Positions 1 to 9,004 of a stretch of DNA of 46,937 nt are shown one piece after another. Under the pieces are notes generated by a model. That model saw only the letters and a list, made by a program, of their open reading frames with translations, was not told where the DNA came from and did not search any database. A program made the position numbers and the translations under genes. Where the stretch lies: positions 1-46,937 of the forward strand of contig JAKFXC010000030.1 of the NCBI GenBank assembly GCA_021731625.1. The letters are read 5' to 3'. How positions within the stretch are numbered: the stretch's first letter is position 1; the number at the start of each line of letters is the position of its first letter. Source of the stretch: Candidatus Omnitrophota bacterium. Its GTDB lineage: Bacteria > Omnitrophota > Gorgyraeia > Zapsychrales > Fredricksoniimonadaceae.

Positions 1-2
1 CG

Positions 3-617
3 GCTTCGTGGGCTGTATGGAATTCCGGAGAAGGACCACACGGTTTTTTCTCAGCCCAAGAGGGTGTTCAAAAATTTGCCTCGAATGCAGAGGCTCTGAA
101 AAGGGCCGCAGCTGTTCTTTATTTAACTCCGATGTCCTTTTTTGGTTTAGAATCGATTAAAATCGAGAGTTCTCAATTACTTGGCAGCCAAATCATTGAA
201 GGACAAGATTGCTATGTTTTAAGCGGTAAGAGTTGGCTACGCAGTGATCTAGAATATGTGACACCGCTTTATACTCATCAAAAGTATTGGATTTCTAAAG
301 ATACTGGAAGTATTTTAAAAATTTCTTCCAAACCCGATGCTACGCGTCCAAGGGCAACGGACAAGGAAATGGACCAATGGATCAAAAATAGCAGCAGGGC
401 CAACAGGTCGGAAACCAAGAAAAAAGTAGCTGCCTTGAAATCTTTACACGCGTTTTACGAAAAACGGGAATACCAGGTGAACTACACAAAAAATTTGATT
501 AATGAGGAGGTTCCTCCTGCGGCTTTTAAACCTGACGTGACCCAGTTAGGTGTGAAGTTGCCTTTTAAAGTGGCATTCGTTGGTTTAGGGGACATCAGGC
601 AGGATCCCGCTCGTTAG
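3..617 (+). CDS. LolA/MucB-like outer-membrane lipoprotein-sorting-type protein, 5' end outside window
   Basis: The frame is open from the left edge of the window, so only the last 204 codons are visible and the true start lies upstream. An ATG at 132 is internal. The visible part has the look of the LolA/DUF2092-type half-barrel fold: a 'G-Q-D-C-Y-V-L' strand, then '[12 protein letters not shown]', a charged helical insert rich in Lys and Arg, and a closing 'P-P-A-A-F-K-P-D-V' resembling the 'lFkP' ends of such proteins. Family members bind lipoproteins or lipid in the periplasm. The assignment rests on motif resemblance only. A gap of 35 bases separates it from clpP, so the two may share a transcript. 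Confidence 0.45.
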   Translation, partial: ASWAVWNSGEGPHGFFSAQEGVQKFASNAEALKRAAAVLYLTPMSFFGLESIKIESSQLLGSQIIEGQDCYVLSGKSWLRSDLEYVTPLYTHQKYWISKDTGSILKISSKPDATRPRATDKEMDQWIKNSSRANRSETKKKVAALKSLHAFYEKREYQVNYTKNLINEEVPPAAFKPDVTQLGVKLPFKVAFVGLGDIRQDPAR

Positions 618-652
618 AACAGCAACCAGTTTATAACATTTGGAGAACATCT

Positions 653-1267
653 ATGGAACGATCTCAACTTTTAGTCCCCATGGTCATTGAAAAAACCGGC
701 CACGGCGAGCGGGCGTATGACATTTATTCCCGTTTGCTGAAAGAACGCATCATTTTCCTAGGCACCGGCATCGACGACAATGTGGCCAATTTAATCATTG
801 CCCAAATGCTGTTTTTGCAGTCGGAAGACGCGGGCAAAGACATTAACTTGTATGTCAATTCCCCGGGGGGTTCGGTCACCGCCGGCCTGGCGATTTATGA
901 CACCATGCAATTCATCAAACCCGACATCGCCACCTATTGCATCGGCCAGGCTGCCAGCATGGGCGCGGTGCTGCTCACCGCCGGCGCCAAAGGCAAACGC
1001 TATGCTTTGCCAAACGCCCGCATCATGATCCACCAACCCTGGGGTGGTACCCAAGGCACAGCGTCGGACATTTCTATCCAGGCCCAGGAAATTTTGCGCA
1101 TGCGGGATGAGTTAAATAAAATTCTGTCCAAGCACACCGGACAGCCGCTGGAGCGCATCCGCAAAGACACCGACCGCGATTATTTTATGTCCGCCGAAGA
1201 ATCCAAAGAGTACGGTTTAGTGGACTTAGTCATTGCCCATTTTGGCGAGGCTGCCAAAAAACATTGA
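653..1267 (+). CDS. clpP: ATP-dependent Clp protease proteolytic subunit
   Basis: This is ClpP, the serine peptidase that forms the double-heptamer chamber fed by ClpX or ClpA ATPases in the cytoplasm. The 204-residue length is normal. The catalytic triad is visible as Ser102 in 'G-Q-A-A-S-M-G-A', His127 in 'M-I-H-Q-P' and Asp176 in 'D-R-D-Y-F'. The oligomer contact 'S-P-G-G-S-V' is at 70-75 and the N-terminal 'L-V-P-M-V-I-E' axial-loop segment is intact. The ATG at 653 follows GGAG by about seven bases. In many bacteria clpP sits beside tig and clpX; neither is here. The next gene starts 29 bases downstream behind its own ribosome binding site. Confidence 0.97.
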   Translation: MERSQLLVPMVIEKTGHGERAYDIYSRLLKERIIFLGTGIDDNVANLIIAQMLFLQSEDAGKDINLYVNSPGGSVTAGLAIYDTMQFIKPDIATYCIGQAASMGAVLLTAGAKGKRYALPNARIMIHQPWGGTQGTASDISIQAQEILRMRDELNKILSKHTGQPLERIRKDTDRDYFMSAEESKEYGLVDLVIAHFGEAAKKH

Positions 1268-1296
1268 GAAGCTCCAATTTTTAGGAAAGGGAGAAC

Positions 1297-2448
1297 ATGA
1301 AGCGTAATTTGTTGCTGACCCCGGGGCCCACCAAAGTCCCGCCGCAATTGTGCGCGGTTTTGGGGCAGCCCATCATCCATCACCGCACTCCGGAGTTTCA
1401 AGACAACTTAAAAACCGTGGTGCAGGGGTTAAAAGACATTATTCAGACCAAAAACGACGTCTACCTCCTGGCATCGTCCGGTACCGGCGGCATGGAAGCC
1501 GCGGTGGTCAATATTTTGTCACCGGGTGATACAGCCATTGCGGTCGATTCCGGCAAATTCGGCGAACGCTGGGTGGATTTATGCCGGACTTACCAAGCCA
1601 ACACCATCGTGCACAAAGTCCCGTGGGGGAAGGCCCCGACAGCGGCCGACATTAAAAAATTGCTGGCAGCCCATCCCGAGGCCAAGGCCGTGTACATCAC
1701 GTTGGTGGAGACCTCGACGGGCGTGGTCACCGATGTCAAATCCATTGGCGAGGTGATCAAACATTCGAAAGCCCTTTTGGTCGTCGATGCTGTCTCCGGC
1801 TTGGCGGTCGAGGACCTTCAGGCCGATGCGTGGGCGGTCGATATGGTGGTATCGGGTTCGCACAAAGGGCTCATGTTGCCTCCGGGGGTGGCGTTTATCA
1901 GCGCCTCGTCCAAAGCCATTGCCATGATCAATGCCTGTCCCACGCCGCGACTGTATTTTGATTTGCGCGAAGCCAAAAAAGCTTTGGATAAAACCGACAC
2001 GCCCTTTACCCCGGCGATCGGCATCATCATCGCGATGGTGGAAAGTTTGCGCATGATCAAACACCGCGGCTTGCAGAATTCCTTCAAACATTTTGCCCAT
2101 TTGGCCGAAGGCACCCGGGCCGGATGCAAAGCCATTGGCATGGAGTTGTTTCCAGACCCCGCCTGCGCCAGCATTGCCTTGACCGCAGTCAAGGTGCCGG
2201 CCGGCATCGACGGAGAACAATTGACCAAGGCCATGCGCGATACCCACGGGATCAGCATCGCCGGCGGGCAGGACCAGTTGAAGGGGAAAATCATCCGCAT
2301 CGCCCACATGGGTGCGGTGGAGGAGTCCGACATTTTGGTCGGCCTGGAATGTTTGGAAAAAGTACTGCAGGACATGGGGCACACCTTCGCACGGGGCGCC
2401 AGCCTGACAGCGGCGCAAAAAGCATTTAACACCGCGGCAAAAGTATAA
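1297..2448 (+). CDS. Class V aminotransferase (serine-pyruvate/alanine-glyoxylate type), probable serine-pathway transaminase
   Basis: A PLP-dependent fold-type I class V aminotransferase of 383 residues. The N-terminal 'L-L-L-T-P-G-P-T' is the hallmark of the alanine-glyoxylate/serine-pyruvate subgroup. The cofactor lysine is Lys190 in 'S-G-S-H-K-G', preceded by the PLP aspartate in 'V-V-D-A-V-S-G'. It ends 12 bases before serA and has a clear AAAGGGAG site before its ATG. In several anaerobes a member of this subgroup next to serA does the work of SerC, making phosphoserine from 3-phosphohydroxypyruvate. I infer that role from position; serine-glyoxylate transamination is the alternative. 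Confidence 0.88.
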   Translation: MKRNLLLTPGPTKVPPQLCAVLGQPIIHHRTPEFQDNLKTVVQGLKDIIQTKNDVYLLASSGTGGMEAAVVNILSPGDTAIAVDSGKFGERWVDLCRTYQANTIVHKVPWGKAPTAADIKKLLAAHPEAKAVYITLVETSTGVVTDVKSIGEVIKHSKALLVVDAVSGLAVEDLQADAWAVDMVVSGSHKGLMLPPGVAFISASSKAIAMINACPTPRLYFDLREAKKALDKTDTPFTPAIGIIIAMVESLRMIKHRGLQNSFKHFAHLAEGTRAGCKAIGMELFPDPACASIALTAVKVPAGIDGEQLTKAMRDTHGISIAGGQDQLKGKIIRIAHMGAVEESDILVGLECLEKVLQDMGHTFARGASLTAAQKAFNTAAKV

Positions 2449-2460
2449 CCGAGGGAACCT

Positions 2461-4047
2461 ATGTTCAAGATTTTAGTCAGCGATAAATTGGAAAAAGAAG
2501 GCCTGGACATTTTAGCGGCGGAAAAAGAATTTAAGGTCGATTGCAAGTTCGGGATCGCGCCGGCGGAATTAAAGGCGATCGTCAAGGATTACGATGCCCT
2601 GATTGTGCGTTCCGGCACCCAGGTCACTGCCGACATCATTGCCGCGTCGCAAAAACTTAAGGTGATTGGCCGGGCCGGGGTGGGCTTAGACAATGTGGAC
2701 TTGGCCGCCGCCACCAAAAAAGGCATCGTGGCCATGAACACCCCGTCGGGGAACACCACCGCGACGGCCGAGCATACGGTCAGCCTGATCCTGGCGTTGT
2801 CCCGTAACATTCCGCAGGCGGTGGCCTCCTTGAAAGCTGGCCATTGGGAACGTTCCAAATTCACCGGCATTGAGCTCTATGGTAAAGTCTTAGGCATTAT
2901 CGGCCTGGGCCGCATCGGATCGACGGTGGCCAAGATGGTGCAGGGGTTCGGGGTCAAAACCATTGGCTTCGACCCGTACTTATCCGCCGACATTGCTGCC
3001 AAAAACGGCATCCAGCTGGTGGATTTAAAGACCCTTTATAAAACCTCCGATTACATCACCGTGCATATCCCCAAAACCGACGAGACCAGCCACATGATCG
3101 GGGCGGAGCAAATCGCCATGATGAAAAAAACCGTGCGCTTGATCAATTGCGCCCGCGGCGGCATTATCGACGAAAAGGCCTTGGTACAGGCGCTCAAAGA
3201 CAAGCGCATTGCTGGCGCCGCCCTGGATGTGTATGAAGCGGAACCGCCGGACTTTAAATCAGAGCTCTTTAAGCTCGACAATTGCGTCACCACCCCGCAT
3301 CTGGGCGCGGCCACGTCGGAAGCCCAGGTCAATGTGGCCATCGAAATCGCCCAGGCCGTCAAGGACGCGCTGTTGGGCCGGGGCATCCGCAATGCCGCCA
3401 ATTTTCCATCGCTGTCGGAAGAGGCCTACAAAGGCGTGGAGCCCTACTTAAACTTGGGTGAACGCATGGGCAAATTTGCCGGACAATTGGTGCAAGGCCG
3501 CATTGCCTCGGTCAAAATCATTTACAGCGGCACGGTGACCAAACAAAATGTGGCGGCCATCACCATGGCCGTGGCCAAGGGCATTTTATCCCCGGTGCTG
3601 GGCGAGACCGTCAACAGTGTCAACGCCCTCAACATGATGAAGGACCGCGGCATTGCCATTCAGGAAATTGTCTCCAGCGCCGAGGGGGAATACGTCAACT
3701 CCATCGCCCTGGACATTGCCACCGACAAAGAGACCTTTGCGCTGCTGGGGACCTTGACCAGCAACAAACAGCCGCGCATCGTCAAAATCAATAATGTCTA
3801 TATCGAGGCCGTTCCCGCCGGACATATTTTATTTATCAACAATAATGACAAGCCCGGCATCGTCGGCGCCATCGGCACCATTCTGGCCGAGGCCAAGGTG
3901 AACATTGCCGGCATCACCCTGGGCCGCGAAAACCAGCAGGGGGTGGCGGTCAGTGTCGTCAATGTGGACAGTGAAATACCGGAATCGGTCATCAGCCAAT
4001 TGCGCAAAACCAAGAATATCTTGTTTGTGAAAACCATCAAGGTGTAA
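2461..4047 (+). CDS. serA: D-3-phosphoglycerate dehydrogenase
   Basis: This is the first enzyme of serine synthesis, oxidising 3-phosphoglycerate with NAD+. The 528-residue length matches the long SerA form. In order it has a substrate-binding half (about 1-98 and 285-315), a Rossmann domain with 'G-L-G-R-I-G' at 148-153, an intervening allosteric substrate-binding domain (about 320-450), and a C-terminal ACT domain (about 455-528) starting near 'I-L-F-I-N-N-N-D-K-P-G-I'. Catalytic residues visible are Arg232 in 'R-G-G-I-I-D' and His280 in 'T-P-H-L-G-A-A-T'. The ACT domain usually mediates feedback by serine. It follows the aminotransferase by 12 bases, so the pair almost certainly forms an operon. 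Confidence 0.96.
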   Translation: MFKILVSDKLEKEGLDILAAEKEFKVDCKFGIAPAELKAIVKDYDALIVRSGTQVTADIIAASQKLKVIGRAGVGLDNVDLAAATKKGIVAMNTPSGNTTATAEHTVSLILALSRNIPQAVASLKAGHWERSKFTGIELYGKVLGIIGLGRIGSTVAKMVQGFGVKTIGFDPYLSADIAAKNGIQLVDLKTLYKTSDYITVHIPKTDETSHMIGAEQIAMMKKTVRLINCARGGIIDEKALVQALKDKRIAGAALDVYEAEPPDFKSELFKLDNCVTTPHLGAATSEAQVNVAIEIAQAVKDALLGRGIRNAANFPSLSEEAYKGVEPYLNLGERMGKFAGQLVQGRIASVKIIYSGTVTKQNVAAITMAVAKGILSPVLGETVNSVNALNMMKDRGIAIQEIVSSAEGEYVNSIALDIATDKETFALLGTLTSNKQPRIVKINNVYIEAVPAGHILFINNNDKPGIVGAIGTILAEAKVNIAGITLGRENQQGVAVSVVNVDSEIPESVISQLRKTKNILFVKTIKV

Positions 4048-4060
4048 AAGAGGATCGGGT

Positions 4061-4713
4061 ATGGATTCATCATTCTGGTGGCTGGCTGTGAGTGCGGGGT
4101 TTAACGACACCTCCAACCCCAATGTGCTGTCCGCCGGGGCGGTGGTCCTTCTCTTGTATTTCTGGCTGCGGCGAAGGGGGATCAACCCGCGAAAACCATT
4201 GTTGGTGTTTGTGGGGGCCGTGATTGGGTGTAACATTATTTTCAGTACTGGCCTTTTGGGTTTGCTGATTTCCGATGCCCGGTATCACCTGGCCATCAGG
4301 GCGGTATTTTGGGCCGCCGGCGTAGTGTTTGTGATTAGTTCCGGGATGTGCTTTGTTCAATGGCTTCAGTTACGAAAAGGAAGAATCGCTCCAGTCTTGG
4401 ATCAGGGGAATTTGAAAAAAGCGGGTTGGTTGACGGTGCTGACCATGGTGGCCGCTGGTTTTTTGGCCGCGCTGGGCAATGACATCAGCCCCATGGACCC
4501 GAACATCCTGGCACTGAGCAATCAAATCATCCTTCCCGGCCGTTCCTGGGCTATTTGGGGGATCCTGGCGACCTACACGGTGTTTGAGTTTTTGCCGGTG
4601 CTTATTGTGGTCCTGACTTTTCCTAACCCGATCATTGCGGAGCGCATGCGGTACCTGGTTTCCGCGGCCATTTCTTTATGCGCCGCCATCTCCATCTTTT
4701 GGATTTCTTATTA

Positions 4714-4714
<1 letters not shown>
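4061..4714 (+). CDS. Multipass membrane protein of unknown function
   Basis: I do not recognise this 217-residue protein. Hydrophobic stretches at roughly 22-37, 45-68, 78-98, 122-138, 160-182 and 193-215 suggest about six membrane segments. A basic loop 'L-R-R-R-G-I-N-P-R-K-P' follows the first, which would place that loop in the cytoplasm. There is no cleavable signal peptide. The ATG is preceded by AGAGGA and lies 13 bases after serA, so it is probably co-transcribed, although nothing in it points to amino acid transport. No catalytic or metal-binding motif stands out. Confidence 0.7.
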
Positions 4715-6022
<1,308 letters not shown>

Positions 6023-6033
6023 GGCACTTTCCC

Positions 6034-6062
6034 TTGACTTCCTTAAGTGCTTGTGATATTTT
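6034..6062 (+). promoter_or_regulatory. Candidate sigma-70-type promoter for the OmpA-type lipoprotein gene
   Basis: TTGACT (6034-6039) and TATTTT (6057-6062) are separated by 17 bases, and a TGA just before the -10 gives an extended -10 pattern. The element lies in the 126-base gap after purA and about 85 bases before the lipoprotein ATG, which leaves room for a leader. It is a sequence match only. Confidence 0.5.
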
Positions 6063-6148
6063 GAGTTCCTATATCTAAGGCGGCTCACGTTATCAAATAT
6101 GTAACCCACTTCGGGGCAACTTCGTCATAGAATAAACAGGAGGCGGTA

Positions 6149-6763
6149 ATGCGTTATGGCAAGCTATTTAATTTTTTGGTGGTCTTTTTTCTGGTGGCGG
6201 GGCTTTCTGGCTGCACCGTCATTTTCCAAAAAGGCCGGCGCACCGACATTGAGAAAATTTCTAAACTCAAGAACGATTTAAGTGAGCTTGAACGCGCCAA
6301 ACAAGAATTGGAACGCCGCCTCAAAGATGAAATCGACGACAAGCAGGTGAAAGTGGAAATGATGGAAAAAGGCCTGGTCATCACTTTTGTCGCGGAAGTG
6401 TTGTTTGATTCGGGCAAAGCTAAACTCCGCAGGGATTCGCAGCCAAAATTGGAAAAGGTCGGCATCGTGCTTAATACCACAGTGGCGGACTTAAACGTGG
6501 GCATCGAAGGCCACACCGACAATGAACCGATCAAGCATTCCGGCTGGAAAACCAATTGGGAGCTTTCCACCGCCCGGGCCTTGAGCGTGCTGCACTATTT
6601 AAGTGAGAGCGGCGTCAACGAACCGCGGCTCTCCGCGACCGGGTACGGCGAGTACAAGCCCGTCGCTTCCAACGACAGCAGCGACGGACGTCAGAAAAAC
6701 CGCCGCGTGGAAATCGTGATTTTGCCCAAAACGGAAAAGGTCAAGGCCCAGGAACAGGAATGA
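6149..6763 (+). CDS. OmpA-family peptidoglycan-binding lipoprotein
   Basis: A 204-residue protein with a lipoprotein signal peptide: basic start, hydrophobic core and the lipobox 'L-S-G-C' with Cys22 as the lipidated residue. Residues about 30-70 form a charged heptad-like stretch ('L-S-E-L-E-R-A-K-Q-E-L-E-R-R-L-K'), probably a coiled coil. The rest is an OmpA C-terminal domain with 'F-D-S-G-K-A-K-L', 'G-H-T-D-N-E-P-I', 'N-W-E-L-S-T-A-R-A' and 'N-R-R-V-E-I', the surface that binds diaminopimelate in peptidoglycan. This predicts a Pal-like tether between membrane and wall. 'G-H-T-D-N-E-P-I' is also MotB-like, but no motA is nearby. The start follows a strong AGGAGG. Confidence 0.9.
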   Translation: MRYGKLFNFLVVFFLVAGLSGCTVIFQKGRRTDIEKISKLKNDLSELERAKQELERRLKDEIDDKQVKVEMMEKGLVITFVAEVLFDSGKAKLRRDSQPKLEKVGIVLNTTVADLNVGIEGHTDNEPIKHSGWKTNWELSTARALSVLHYLSESGVNEPRLSATGYGEYKPVASNDSSDGRQKNRRVEIVILPKTEKVKAQEQE

Positions 6764-6776
6764 TCGCCGCTGGCAT

Positions 6777-7202
6777 ATGAATAAAGACGTTGTGATGATT
6801 GTCTGCATCTTACTTGCCGTTGGGGCTAGTGTCTTGGCTGTTTTTTCTTTCGAAAAGCAAAATAAGATGACCAAGAGTTTGGAAGAAGAACGGTACATGC
6901 GCATGGTGTCGGAGGAAAGTTCCCAGAAGAGCGCCGCCAAAATGGCCACCCTGCAAGTGCAACTTAAGTCGGCAGAAGAAAAAGCCGCTAAAATCAAGGA
7001 TATTTTGGACCACGAAAAAGGGGTCAATGAAGACCTGAAAAATCAATACGAAGACTTAGAACGGACAAAGGCGAAATTGGAAGCCAGACTCCTGTCCGCT
7101 GTGCAGGAGAAGATTGATACCGGCTCGCCGCTGCCGGAAGATCAACTGCAGCCGTCCGCCGAGGTTTTGTCAACTCCAGCGGCATCGGGAGCGGGGCAAT
7201 AA
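6777..7202 (+). CDS. Membrane-anchored coiled-coil protein, unknown function
   Basis: The 141 residues begin with one uncleaved-looking hydrophobic segment (about 5-24), followed by a long charged region (about 28-110) with repeated Glu/Lys and spaced Leu, typical of a coiled coil, and a Pro/Ala/Ser-rich tail. I do not recognise a family. It begins 13 bases after the OmpA-type lipoprotein gene, so the two are probably co-transcribed, and a terminator follows. No good ribosome binding site precedes the ATG; translation may be coupled to the upstream gene, or an in-frame start a few codons later may be used. A role at the envelope with the lipoprotein is inference. Confidence 0.7.
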   Translation: MNKDVVMIVCILLAVGASVLAVFSFEKQNKMTKSLEEERYMRMVSEESSQKSAAKMATLQVQLKSAEEKAAKIKDILDHEKGVNEDLKNQYEDLERTKAKLEARLLSAVQEKIDTGSPLPEDQLQPSAEVLSTPAASGAGQ

Positions 7203-7248
7203 ATGCAATAAGTTAAGCGTTTGCGAAGGAAGACAGCGCGCGTATACG

Positions 7249-7272
7249 GGGGGATGGACAATCCCCCTTTTT
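7249..7272 (+). terminator. Rho-independent terminator after the lipoprotein/coiled-coil pair
   Basis: GGGGGAT (7249-7255) pairs with ATCCCCC (7261-7267) around the loop GGACA and is followed at once by TTTTTGTTT. This is a classical intrinsic terminator. It closes the 6149-7202 transcription unit. Confidence 0.85.
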
Positions 7273-7275
7273 GTT

Positions 7276-7390
7276 TAAATGAGCCCCTGACTTGCGGAGC
7301 TTGCCTAGACTGAATATTTGCGGCATGGACCCTGAGGAGTTTAGCAAGTAAATATTTAGTCTAAGCGAACGCAAGTCAGCCGGGCGAATT
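7276..7390 (+). repeat. 115-bp structured repeat element, copy 1
   Basis: This 115-base block recurs in inverted orientation at 37555-37669 with exactly the same length. The first 19 and last 19 bases are identical between copies. GCCC plus CTGACTTG near the 5' end pairs with CAAGTCAG and GGGC near the 3' end, across a two-base bulge. Inside, element positions 28-44 pair with 75-91 as a 17-bp stem with one mismatch and one wobble. The apical region holds GGCATG, also conserved in copy 2. The element lies between a terminator and uppS. It could be a mobile palindromic element or a structured RNA. Confidence 0.85.
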
Positions 7391-7392
7391 GA

Positions 7393-7428
7393 TACCGATT
7401 GGTCTGCGGCCTAGCAGACAAATCGGTA
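7393..7428 (+). promoter_or_regulatory. Long hairpin just upstream of the uppS start
   Basis: TACCGATT plus GTCTGC (7393-7407) pairs with GCAGAC plus AATCGGTA (7414-7428), interrupted by one G/A mismatch, around the six-base loop GGCCTA. It ends 11 bases before the preferred uppS ATG. No T run follows, so it is not a terminator. It has no counterpart beside copy 2 of the 115-bp element and is therefore a separate feature. It may influence translation of uppS. Confidence 0.6.
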
Positions 7429-7439
7429 ACCATAAGGAC

Positions 7440-8147
7440 ATGGACTCAGATAAACTCCCCCGGCATGTAGCCATCATCATGGACGGCAACGGCCGTTGGG
7501 CTAAGCGGCAAAATTTGCCGCGTCCCCAGGGACATATGGAAGGTGTTAATCGGGTGGAAGAAATCATCGTGGCCGCCCGGCAGGCGGGCATTGCGGTGCT
7601 CACCCTGTATGCCTTTTCCACCGAAAATTGGACCAGGCCGCAAGAAGAAGTCACCATGCTGATGCGGTTGTTTATCCGTGTGCTGGGGCAGAAGGCCAAG
7701 GACTTGCACGCCAACGGGGTGCGCATCCGTTTTATCGGCCGTCGGGAATTGATCCCCGAGGAGGTGTTGCGGGTGATGGATGCGTCCGCGCAGCTGACCG
7801 CAGGCAACACCGGCATGACGCTCAACGTGGCTTTTAATTACGGCGCCCGGGCTGAAATCGTCGACGCGGTGCGCGCTGTGGGGAAGGCAGCGCTGGCCGG
7901 CGGCTTTAACCTGGACACGCTGGACGAAGAACAGTTCAGCCGTTTTTTGTATACGCAGGAACAGCCGGAGGTGGATTTGCTCATACGCACCTCGGGTGAA
8001 TTCCGCATCAGCAATTTTTTGTTGTGGCAGATTTCCTACGCGGAGTTGTATTTTACTCCCAAGTTTTGGCCGGAGTTTACCAAGGAAGAATTTCAGGCCG
8101 CCTTGCAGGAATTTGCTGGACGGCAGCGGCGTTACGGAGGGATTTAG
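7440..8147 (+). CDS. uppS: Isoprenyl transferase (undecaprenyl diphosphate synthase)
   Basis: UppS is a cis-prenyltransferase that extends farnesyl diphosphate to the undecaprenyl carrier used for peptidoglycan and surface glycans. From the ATG at 7440 it has 235 residues. The signature 'I-I-M-D-G-N-G-R-W-A' carries the catalytic Asp15. Other motifs are 'Y-A-F-S-T-E-N-W' and 'L-L-I-R-T-S-G-E-F-R-I-S-N-F-L', with 'A-E-L-Y-F' near the end. AAGGA lies only one base before this ATG. A TTG at 7389 is in frame, but it would add 17 non-conserved residues read through a hairpin, so I prefer 7440. It leads the uppS-cdsA-dxr-rseP series common to many bacteria. Confidence 0.95.
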   Translation: MDSDKLPRHVAIIMDGNGRWAKRQNLPRPQGHMEGVNRVEEIIVAARQAGIAVLTLYAFSTENWTRPQEEVTMLMRLFIRVLGQKAKDLHANGVRIRFIGRRELIPEEVLRVMDASAQLTAGNTGMTLNVAFNYGARAEIVDAVRAVGKAALAGGFNLDTLDEEQFSRFLYTQEQPEVDLLIRTSGEFRISNFLLWQISYAELYFTPKFWPEFTKEEFQAALQEFAGRQRRYGGI

Positions 8148-8153
8148 GACCCT

Positions 8154-8999
8154 ATGACCAGGGAACATAAGATGTCGCCATCCAGGTTTGCCTCCGCCGT
8201 GTTTATGACCTTCCTCTCCACCATGGCGGTCGTTTACGACACCATGTTTATCGTGGTGGTGTGTCTGCTCACCGTGGGCGGGCTTTACGAGTTCTTTTAC
8301 ATGGTCAAGAAGAAAGACGTGCCGATTTACAGCTATATTGGCACCTTCATTGGGTTGCTCATCCCGCTGTCGATTTACACCCGTTTTGAGTTGACCAAAA
8401 ATTGGGAGCTCTTGTTTATTGTGGTCGGGTTTCTGCTCATTTTGTTGATGCAGTTTTCCCGCAGGGACAATCGCAACGCCATCCTGGGGCTGTCCACGAC
8501 GCTTTTTGGGGTGCTGTATGTGGCCTGGTTTTTTAGTTTTTTAGTCAAGATCAGGTTCATGCTGCCGGGCTCCGAAGGCATCAAGTTGGTGGCGTTCATT
8601 ATTTTGGTCACCAAAAGCGGGGACATCGGCGCTTATATAGTCGGCAGCCAGATCGGCAAAACGCCGCTGTTGCCCCAGGTGAGCCCCAACAAATCCGTCG
8701 AAGGCAGCGTCGGTGCTTTGATCACCAGCGCCTTGGTGGCGGTGTTGTTCCGGTCGTTTTTGCCCTCCAGCGTGAATTTTCCGGTGGAGCAGGTGGCTCT
8801 GATGGGGGCTTTTTTCAGCGGCCTGGGCCAATTGGGGGATTTGTCGGAATCGCTCATCAAGCGCGATTGCGGGGTGAAAGATTCGGGTAAGCTGCTGCCC
8901 GGTCTTGGCGGGGTGCTCGATATGATCGACAGCCTGTTGTTTGCGGTGCCAGCATTTTATTTGTACATGAGTTCGACTTTGAAAAATATTCCGCCGTAG
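8154..8999 (+). CDS. cdsA: Phosphatidate cytidylyltransferase
   Basis: CdsA makes CDP-diacylglycerol from phosphatidic acid and CTP at the inner membrane, the branch point of phospholipid synthesis. The 281-residue protein has about seven or eight hydrophobic segments. The family signature is at the C-terminal end: 'S-P-N-K-S-V-E-G' followed by 'D-S-G-K-L-L-P-G-L-G-G-V-L-D-M-I-D-S'. It starts seven bases after uppS. An in-frame ATG at 8172, preceded by AGGGA at good spacing, is an alternative start six codons later. The usual 'H-G-G' before the last motif reads 'L-G-G' here, a small departure. Confidence 0.93.
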   Translation: MTREHKMSPSRFASAVFMTFLSTMAVVYDTMFIVVVCLLTVGGLYEFFYMVKKKDVPIYSYIGTFIGLLIPLSIYTRFELTKNWELLFIVVGFLLILLMQFSRRDNRNAILGLSTTLFGVLYVAWFFSFLVKIRFMLPGSEGIKLVAFIILVTKSGDIGAYIVGSQIGKTPLLPQVSPNKSVEGSVGALITSALVAVLFRSFLPSSVNFPVEQVALMGAFFSGLGQLGDLSESLIKRDCGVKDSGKLLPGLGGVLDMIDSLLFAVPAFYLYMSSTLKNIPP

Positions 9000-9004
9000 C
9001 ATAT

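Noticed and set aside
1579-2585. Long minus-strand frames opposite the aminotransferase gene
   Set aside because: They overlap a certain gene entirely, have no ribosome binding site, and show His/Gly- or Ser-rich composition typical of antisense shadows.
7276-7390. Integron attC site
   Set aside because: The folded architecture is similar, but the ends lack the attC core consensus (GTTRRRY and RYYYAAC), and there is no integrase or cassette array.
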